The position numbers and the translations under genes were made by a program. From Siphonodentalium dalli (lineage: Eukaryota > Mollusca > Scaphopoda > Gadilida > Siphonodentaliidae): a stretch of 64,000 nt of DNA. Numbering within the stretch: position 1 is the first letter of the stretch; each line of letters begins with the position of its first letter. The notes below the pieces were generated by a model. That model saw only the letters and a program-made list of their open reading frames with translations. It made no database searches and was not told the origin of the DNA. Shown here one piece after another: positions 56,204-64,000 of the stretch. The stretch spans positions 34,384,106 to 34,448,105 of the forward strand of contig CP136063.1 in assembly GCA_032622095.1 (NCBI GenBank), given 5' to 3'.

Positions 56204-57140
56204 ATGGCAGATAAACGTCAGACTCCCATGAGTTCAACATCTAGTGCAGACGAGAGCATGTCTAACGAACAATCAAAAGGGGCAAAACCTAAAAAAGTGC
56301 CTATAGTTCCTCCTAAAAAACAGAAAACAGTGGCCAACAATCGACCATAAATTTCGGTCTGGACAAAACCAAAACCCATGACAATCAGCTAGATAGAATA
56401 CTTACAGAAATTAATTCAATGAACACCAAATTAGAAGCTTTGGTCACTAAAGACCACCTAAATCAGCAGTTGAAACCCTTAGTGAAAACAGAAGATCTTG
56501 ATAAGACTTTAGAAAAAATGAAAGATGACTATGTGAAAAAAGTTGAATGTGTAAAAGAGGAATTCACAGGAAAGATCTTTGAAGTAGAAAAGAGAATAGA
56601 CTACATGGATAAGAAAATGGACAAATTACATGTTGACTCTATGGAAAAAGATGAAGCTATAAACAAACTAACACAGGAAAATAAGCAACTAAATGAGAAA
56701 TTGAACAGTCTAGAACAACAAAGCAGAAAGGACAGTATTAGAATTTATGGAATTGGGAATGATAAAAGAGGAGAAACAGCAGATGAATGTGAAACTGAAG
56801 TAGTGAAAGTTATACAAAACAAACTTAATCTTAAATTAACTAAAGAGGATATTAGTATTGCTCACAGATTGGGGTATATTCTGATAAACAGACCAGACCA
56901 AGGGGCATCATTTGCCAATTTACCACCAGAAGATCAAAGAATCTTGTAGTTCAGCAAAGAAGACTACTTAAAGGTCAAAGTATTGTCATCAAGGAAGATC
57001 TCACAGACATAAACAGTAAATTGATAAAAGTGGCCAAAGAAACTGATGGGATAGATGACTCGTGGAGCCACAATGGCAAAATCTTTGTGAAGTACACAAA
57101 CAACAGCAAGAAACTTATCAAAACAGCCTCAGACATTTAA
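56204..57140 (+). pseudogene. LINE ORF1-type protein gene with two frameshifts
   Basis: ATG at 56,204 (ATTATGGCAG) begins a basic, Ser/Lys-rich N-terminus (MADKRQTPMSSTSSADESMS). After the A-run near 56,320-56,330 the frame shifts; the main block (56,351-56,900) is a long coiled coil followed by LEQQSRKDSIRIYGIG and KEDISIAHRLG, the hallmark of the L1-type ORF1 RNA-binding (Transposase_22/RRM-like) domain. Near GACCAAGGGGCATCAT (~56,900) it shifts again; the C-terminal domain, with RRLLKGQSIVIKEDLT, runs to TAA at 57,138-57,140. Each shift equals loss of one base. Such proteins bind LINE RNA as coiled-coil multimers. No ORF2 (endonuclease/RT) follows, so the element is truncated or non-autonomous. 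Total about 310 codons, a usual ORF1 length. Confidence 0.8.
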
Positions 57141-60100
57141 ATATTGAAATTTTGCCAAACTAATAATAATGTACAGTCTAAACTTATTTATGGACACATG
57201 ATATAAATATGTAGTCTCAATAACAGTCTAACCTAGTCACTTTACCTCACAAGGAACATTAAATTACCTCAAAATGTAAAAAGAAATTCAGATTTAGTGT
57301 TGTCACATACTTATATTGTTATAATTTGGTTTGTATACTAGCAAAGCAATAAGATGGGGCACCAGTATAAAAAAACAAAATATTTTCTCCATCACTTGTA
57401 ACAAAACAAAATTTCGAATTCACTCCCATTGAACTTGTTTTCAAATTCAGATTTACTTATATTGTCAACTTTTAATTCTTTTTGCCTCATCATGTCACTT
57501 TCTTGTTGATTGACAATAAGATTTCTTAATATCATGCACACATGAGAAACTGAATTGTGTCCATTGAACCCATTAAGTCACCTAACTCTTGATCATGCTA
57601 TGCAATAATGCATAAATAAAATCTGACTTAGTGTTGCCACATACATATACATATTTTCAATATTGTCTACTAGCAAGGCAATAAGATGGCATCATTACAT
57701 CACCAAAGATTTGCTCTGTCATTTGAAACATAACTAAATTCTGAATTTACCTTCATTGAACTTTCTCTCAAATGCAGATTATCTTGTTATGTCAACTTTG
57801 AAATATTTAGCATTAATAAGTCAGTTATTAATTGTTTGACAATCCTATTACTAATAGGTTTGTTTCATCACTAAACCCCTACATACTGAATACTACTTAA
57901 AACAATGTTTATTACTACTTGAATGTTGCATGTATAACTTGCATAAGTCATGGTAGAAACAAACTGAATTTTTGATGAAGTATGATAGCAATAGGTGGTC
58001 CTATTGCAAAATGCCCACACTTTTGTCTATATTTCTGTATAGATTTAATGAGTTCTTAAGTTAAGTGTCAATTTTAATAATTATGTCAGCAGCAAGTAAT
58101 TATTCACTTATATTAGCACCAAATGACTGTTTTTATGTCACACACTCATAATAAACTGAATTGTGACCAATGATTTTCATTAATTTAATTATTTGTTTAA
58201 TATGAATCATGGTAACAATATTGTATAACTAATTCTGGTTTAGTATTGCCACATACATATACTTATTGTCTGAATTGTCTACTAGAAAAGCAATAAGATG
58301 ACATCATTATAAAAATACCCACAAAATATGCTCTGTCACTTGTAACTTAACTGAAATATGAATTGACTTTCATTGAACTTTCTCTTTCAATTCAGAATTG
58401 TTGACTGAATTATGATAATAATAGGTGGTCCTATTACATATTGCCCCCACATATTATTGTCTATAATTCTGTATATTTTAAGTTAACTGAAATATTAATT
58501 GACTTTCATTGAACTTTCTCTTTCAATTCAGAATTGTTGACTGAATTATGATAATAGTGGGTGATCCTATTACCTATTGCCCCCACATATTATTGTCTAT
58601 AATTCTGTATATTTTAAGTTAATGCAGCAATTTGACAATCATGGCTGTAGCAAATAAATTATTCACTTGTAATATAACTAAAAGACTTTTTAATATCACA
58701 CACACATGATGAATTGAATTGTGGACCATTGAATCTTATTAAGTCACTTAATTGTTGGTTTTTAATCATGGTAACCATATGTTAAGGAAAAATATGTTAT
58801 TAGTATAAAAAACCCAACATTTGCTATCATTGTAACAAAATTAAATTCTGAATTGACTTTCATTGAACTTATTCTCAATTCAGAGTATCTGGTCATGTTA
58901 ATTTTGAAGAAGTTTAGCATCATTAGGTCACATTACTTGTTTATTAACAATCATATTAATAATATGTTGGTTTCATTAATAAATCCCTTACATATGGACA
59001 TATGGCTGTAGCAATTAAATTATTCACTTGTAATTGAACTAAAAGACTTTTTAATTGTGGACCATTGAATCTTATTAAGTCACTTAATTGTTGGTTATGA
59101 ATCATGATAACAATATGTATAACTGAATTCCGATTTATTAATGCCTATGCTTATATTCATTCTCTGAATGATCTATTTGTTAAGGAAAAATATGATATCA
59201 GTATAAAAAAAAAACATTTGCTATCACTTGTTACAAAATTAAATTCTGAATAGACTTTCACTGAACTTATTCTCAAATTCAGATTATCTGGTAATGTTAA
59301 TTTTGAAGAAGTTTAGCATCATTAGGTCATATTACTTGTTGATTAACAATCATATTAATAATATGTTGGTTTCATTAATAAATCCCTTACATATGGACTA
59401 TTCTTGATAAATTCAATGTCAGTTCAGACACTTTATTTGCTGATTGCCAGTAAAATAAGTAGTTTGGACTCATTAGAAATTGATCTGAAAGTTGCACGAA
59501 AAGCTTATGATTCCTATACTAAAGCATTCTAGCCCTGTGGCTATAAGATGGCATCATTACATCACCAAACAATTGCTCTGTCATTTGAAACATAATTAAA
59601 TTCTGAATTTACTTTCATTGAACTTTCTCTCAAATGCAGATTCTCTTATGTCAATTTTGAAATATTTAGCCTCAATAAGTCTGTTATTGATAATCATATT
59701 ATTAATAGGTTTGTTTCATTACTAACCCCTACATACTATTACTAAAAACAATGTACAAACAAACTGAACTTTTGTTGAAGTATGATAGCAATAGGTGGTC
59801 CTATTGCAAAATGCCCACACTTATTGTCTATAATTCTGTATATCTTTAATCAGTTCTTAAGTTAGTAATTATTCATTTGTATTAGCACCAAATGACTGTC
59901 TTTATGTCACACACTCATAATAAACTGAATTGTGACCATTGATTCTCATTAATTCAATTAATTGTTTATTATGAGTCATGGTAACAATATTGTATAACTA
60001 ATTCTGATTTAGTATTGCCACATACATATACTTATTGTCTGAATTGTCTATTAGAAAAGCAATAAGATGACATCATTATAAAAAAAAACCACAAAATATG

Positions 60101-61420
60101 CGCTGTCACTTGTAACTTAACTGAAATATGAATTGACTTTCATTGAACTTTCTCTTTCAATTCAGAATTGTTGACTGAATTATGATAATAATAGGTGGTC
60201 CTATTACATATTGCCCCAACATATTATTGTCTGTAATTCTGTATATTTTAAGTTAATGCATCAATTTGACAATCATGGCTGTAGCAATTTAATTATTCAC
60301 TGGTACTAGAACTAAAAGACTTTTAATATCACACACACATGATGAATTGAATTGTGGACCATTGAATCTTATTAAGTCACTTAATTGTTGGTTGTGAATC
60401 ATGGTAACAATATGTATAACTGAATTCAGATCTATTAATGCCTATGCTTATACTCATTCCCTGAATGATCTATTAATTAAGGAAAAATATAATATCAGTA
60501 TAAACCCCCCCCCCCCTCCCAACATTTGCTATCACTTGTAACAAAATTAAATTCTGAATTGACTTTCATTGAACTTATTCTCATATTCAGATTATCTGGT
60601 AATGTTAATTTTGAAAAAGTTTAGCATCATTAGGTCATATTACTTGTTGATTAACAATCATATTAATAATATGTTGGTTTCATTAATAAATCCCTTACAT
60701 ATGGACTATTCTTGATAAATTCAATGTCAGTTATGACACTTTATTTGCTGATTGCCAGTAAAATAAGTAGTGTGGACTCATTACACATTAATCTGAAAGT
60801 AGCACGAAAAGCTTACGATTCCAATGCTAAAGCATTCTAGCCATGTGGCTATAAGATGGCAGCATTACATCACCAAAACTTTACTGTCATTTGAAACATA
60901 ACTAAATTCTGAAGTTATTGCAAAATGCCCACACTTATTGTTTATAATTCTGTATATCGTTAATGAGCTCTTAAGTTAAGTGTCACTTTTAATAATATTA
61001 TGTCAGTAGCAAGTAATTATTCACTTGCATTAGCACTAAATGACTGCTTTTTGTCACACACTCATAATAAACTGAATTGTGACCATTGATTCTCATTAAT
61101 TCAATTAATTGTTTATTATGAATCATGGTAACAATATTGTATAACTAATTCTGATTTAGTATTGCCACATACATATACTTATTGTTTGAATTGTCTACTA
61201 GAAAAGCAATAAGATGACATCATTATAAAAAAAACCCACAAAATATGCTCTGTCACTTGTAACTTAACTGAATTATGAATTGACTTTCATTGAACTTTCT
61301 CTTTCAATCCAGAATTGTTGACTGAATTATGATAATAATAGGTGGTCCTATTACACATTGCCCCACATATTATTGTCTATAATTCTGTATATTTTAAGTT
61401 AAGCACCAATTTGACAATCA
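57141..61420. repeat. AT-rich diverged tandem array after ORF1
   Basis: Blocks recur at several places: AGTATTGCCACATACATATA (58,240; 60,012; 61,157), AGAAAAGCAATAAGATGACA, TGACTTTCATTGAACTTTCT, ATAATAATAGGTGGTCCTAT and TATTGTCTATAATTCTGTAT. Basic units of roughly 300-330 bp are arranged in longer repeats of ~1.1-1.8 kb. Only short open frames occur. It may be a satellite or a greatly expanded 3' region of the LINE. Confidence 0.8.
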
Positions 61421-61429
61421 TGGCTGTTA

Positions 61430-61453
61430 CCCCCCCCCCCCCCCCCCCCCCCC
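61430..61453. repeat. C24 homopolymer
   Basis: Twenty-four consecutive C directly end the AT-rich array (ATGGCTGTTA then C run). The position inside a repeat unit where other copies read GGCTGTAGCAA suggests that the array is broken here. Confidence 0.97.
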
Positions 61454-61454
61454 A

Positions 61455-62040
61455 CCTCTGCAATCGGTGCCCTCAGTCACCTAATGTCCCTAAACAAAAT
61501 GCACAACACAAGTGCTCGTTATGTTAAGACCCGACCAAGACAGTGGATAAATCTGAGACTATCAAGACAAAACCAGGAAAAGTTTTTTCGTATACCAGTA
61601 TATATACGGCTCTGTCAGCCAAATACATTCCTCAACATACACATTCAAAATATATTGACATGTTGCATTTTCAGTTCAATCGGATCTCTAAAATGTTCAA
61701 TAAACGCAAGAAAATTAACTTTTTACCTCTGTTGCAGACAACTCGAAAAACAATCGTTAAAACATTTACTAACGTTGTTTTCCCTGAAAGTTCCCATTGA
61801 CACTGGCGAAAACCAGCTATTCCACTTCACCGCACTGCACGAAATTCTCGATATCCTCACAAGCAAGTCAAAATTAAGGCCATCACCTTTTCGGACAAAC
61901 ACATCTAATTGTCACCATATTTGACCCAGTACACCGCATGGTCGAGTACGGACCAGAAACACAAAGATTGGTGACCCATTTTAACTGCCACTGACGAGTT
62001 ATAAAAGACCATGATTGCGCACGTATGTCACATCGTGACA
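61455..62040. other. Unique stretch without supported gene
   Basis: Two overlapping plus-strand open frames (61,484-61,924 and 61,543-61,800) have varied composition but no recognisable domain, and the overlap argues that at least one is chance. Confidence 0.4.
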
Positions 62041-63520
62041 CATTTTTGTCCCCCGTAAAATAGCCAGTGTCCGTCCGTCCGTCCGTCCGTCCGTCCGTGT
62101 GCATGCGTCCAGAAATGGTTTCCGGATGATAACTTTAGTTTCGGTAATTAAATCAAAAGCAAATTTCATAGATGAATTTATCAGACAAAAATACAGGTCA
62201 AGTTCGAATATGAGTTTGCTCCGCACATTTTTGCGAGAGTTATGGCCCTTTTTCGACTTAGAATCTAGTAATTTTCTGGTTTCCGGATGATATATTCAGT
62301 TTGTGTGATCATATCTGAACCAAATTTGGTATGTGCGTTTATCAGTCCTATATACAGGTCAAGTTCGCATAGGGGTTTGCTCCGCCCATTTTTGCGAGAG
62401 TTGTTGCCCTTTTTCGATTTGAAATCCTGTCAATTTCTGGTTTCCGGATGATAATTTTCAGTTTTGTGATCATATCTTGAATAAGATTTGGAATGTGCAG
62501 TTATTAGCTCGAAATACAGGTCAAGTTAGAATATGGTACAATCTGCCTATTTTTTGCTAGAGCTATGGCCATTTTTTGTCCGCCGACCCAACGGGTTCGG
62601 AGGACTATTATAATCAGCACGTCCGTGCGTGCGTCCGTACGTGCGTCCGTGCGAGGTTTCCGGATGATAACTCTAATTAGAGTGAACCAATTTAAATTAA
62701 ATTTGGTATGTGGGTTTACTAGCAGAAAAGACAGGTCAAGTTCGAATTCTGGTTCCGTCCGCCAATTTTCACCAGAGTTATGCCACTTTTTTTACTTAGA
62801 ACATTATGTTTTTCTTCTGTTTTTTGGTTTCCGGATGATAACTTGATTTTGGATTGTTTATATGCAAAACCCGTTTTTGTGTGGATTACTTATATCAAAA
62901 TACAGCTCAAGATCGAATGTCGGTTTAATCCGATAATTTTTGCGAGAGTTATGGCCCTTTTTTGTCCGCCGACCCGACATATAAAACCCCAAAAGTTGGT
63001 GTCCGGATGATAACTTTAGTAGAGTTAATCAGATTTAAACCAAATTTGGTATGTGTCTTTCTCCCAGCAAAACACAGGTAAAATTCGAATTCGGTTTCCG
63101 CCCGCCAATTTTCACCAGAGTTATGTCCCTTTTTGACTTTTGGGGTCTCCGGATGATAACTTTAGTAAATGTTTACTGAATGAAATTAAATTTGGTATGT
63201 ATGTTTACTAGCACTAAAGACGGGTTTTTATGCGCAAACAACGGTCATATCAAGCGGACGCTTAGAGGCGGACATGACGTCTACCGACCTTTTATTCGAA
63301 TTAGAATTTTGTCAATTTCTGGTTTCCGGATGATAACATTAGTTTGTTGTGATCATATCTGAATCAAATTTAGTATGATAGTTTATTAGCCCAACCTACA
63401 TGTCAGGGTCGAATATGGGTTTGCTCTGCCCAGTTTTCTTTAAGAGTTATGGGCTTTTTAGGATTTAGAATCCTGTTAATTTCTGTTTACGAATGATAAC
63501 TTTATCTGAATCAAATTTGG
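62041..63520. repeat. ~165 bp tandem repeat with TCCG microsatellite head
   Basis: About nine units of GGTTTCCGGATGATAACTTT ... CAAATTTGGTATGTG ... ACAGGTCAAGTTCGAAT ... TTTTGCGAGAGTTATGGCCC; starts near 62,118, 62,280, 62,441, 62,657, 62,828, 63,000, 63,147, 63,325 and 63,484. It is headed by TTTTTGTCCCCCGTAAAATA and (TCCG)8 at 62,068-62,098, with a second head-like block at 62,574 (TTTTTGTCCGCCGACCCAAC ... GTCCGTGCGTGCGTCC). This type of repeat is, from memory, widespread in bivalve genomes. Confidence 0.88.
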
Positions 63521-64000
63521 CATATGATTTCATCAGCTCTATATACACATAAAGTTCGAATATGGGTAAGATCCACCCATTTTATTCTGAAATTTAGTGT
63601 CGGATTTAGGGTCTTTGTTAGTTTTTTTCTCAGAAAAGATGATGCCCCAAATGAAGCCACTTTTTCGGGGACACTGTGTCAGGACGGCCTTTTATCTAGT
63701 CATATGTACACTTGTATCTAGTAAGGATGTTTTCAGAACAACAATTTACATAATTACTCATGTAGTGATAAGATGCATGTACGTCCATCACTAACATTTT
63801 TCTAATCTAAAAATCAATGGTCTTTATTCGTCCGACCTTCCGTCCTTCCGTTAAATGGAATTGAGGCGCATTTCTTCTGGCGTCGCGGTGCTTCTGACGT
63901 ACAGCTTGACCGGGGTGGCTTATATGCCGTGAACAATGTATGTGCCTTGTTGTTATTATAATACAATAATTCTTCTCTTTGTTACATAATATTGTATTGT
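63521..64000. other. Unique right end of the window
   Basis: No supported gene. TTCGTCCGACCTTCCGTCCTTCCG at 63,825 echoes the TCCG microsatellite. Short open frames have no recognised features. Confidence 0.4.

Noticed and set aside
56310-56345. Programmed -1 frameshift at the A-run in the LINE ORF1
   Set aside because: The zero-frame codons there are CCT AAA AAA CAG, which does not give a canonical X-XXY-YYZ slippery heptamer in phase, and a second shift of the same sign occurs at ~56,900 without any such site. Two one-base losses are simpler.
61484-61924. 146-codon plus-strand frame
   Set aside because: Overlaps another open frame, no domain or splice support, and lies between a repeat edge and a microsatellite-headed repeat.

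Overview
This window reads as non-coding, repeat-dense nuclear DNA from a marine invertebrate. A lophotrochozoan such as a mollusc is my best guess, based on general resemblance of several repeats (GTTTCCGGATGATAA tandem repeats, GAGTTATGGCCCTTTTT words, frequent ACATGTA and TACCGGTA words) to molluscan repeats. No gene is recognisable well enough to fix the taxon. There is no long intact protein gene, no operon-like packing and no rRNA or tRNA gene that I can support. Splice-like exons, LINE remnants, foldback elements, MITEs and satellites all indicate a eukaryotic chromosome.

Layout. 0-2.3 kb: low-complexity DNA, short tandem repeats and a ~0.7 kb inverted-repeat element. 2.4-3.7 kb: an array of long palindromes that alternate in orientation. 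3.8-6.95 kb: a ~267 bp satellite organised as two higher-order blocks, each closed by the same ~170 bp spacer. 7.9-13.5 kb: a ~2.25 kb segmental duplication whose two copies each carry small exon-like segments with conserved splice sites. 13.5-19.5 kb: mostly unique DNA with a MITE (14.67 kb), a piggyBac-like TTAA MITE (15.8 kb), a reversed copy of a dispersed repeat (18.46 kb) and a CpG-rich putative promoter (19.26 kb). 19.5-24.4 kb: mostly unique. 24.4-29.2 kb: a 4.83 kb foldback element with ~1.3 kb inverted arms, flanked by TA. 29.8-30.1 and 42.3-42.8 kb: two clusters of a 14 bp palindrome, GTGTCANNTGACAC. 30-39 kb: unique DNA with a good candidate terminal coding exon (31.99 kb, +), a candidate first coding exon (38.84 kb, -) and several TIR elements. 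39.6-42 kb: a diverged tandem repeat interrupted by an element whose ends carry 20 bp palindromes. 44-46 kb: two 5'-truncated, inactivated LINE reverse-transcriptase tails. 47.5-51 kb: a ~140 bp GC-rich minisatellite directly abutting a 49 bp satellite of 30 copies. 51.5-55.9 kb: head-to-tail copies of the dispersed repeat. 56.2-57.1 kb: a LINE ORF1-type coding region with two frameshifts. 57.1-61.4 kb: an AT-rich diverged tandem array. 62-63.5 kb: a ~165 bp tandem repeat with a TCCG microsatellite.

Working view. The protein-level signals are relics of non-LTR retrotransposons (ORF1 at 56.2 kb; RT C-terminal zinc-knuckle segments at 44.5 and 45.4 kb) plus a handful of short host-exon candidates. 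Most of the sequence is built from non-autonomous elements with inverted termini. The most unusual features are the sheer number of palindromes (foldback arms, alternating cruciform array, 14 bp, 20 bp and 55 bp palindromes) and the duplicated exon cassette in which one exon has diverged mainly by amino-acid-changing substitutions. All assignments come from reading the sequence by eye. No database or alignment was run.
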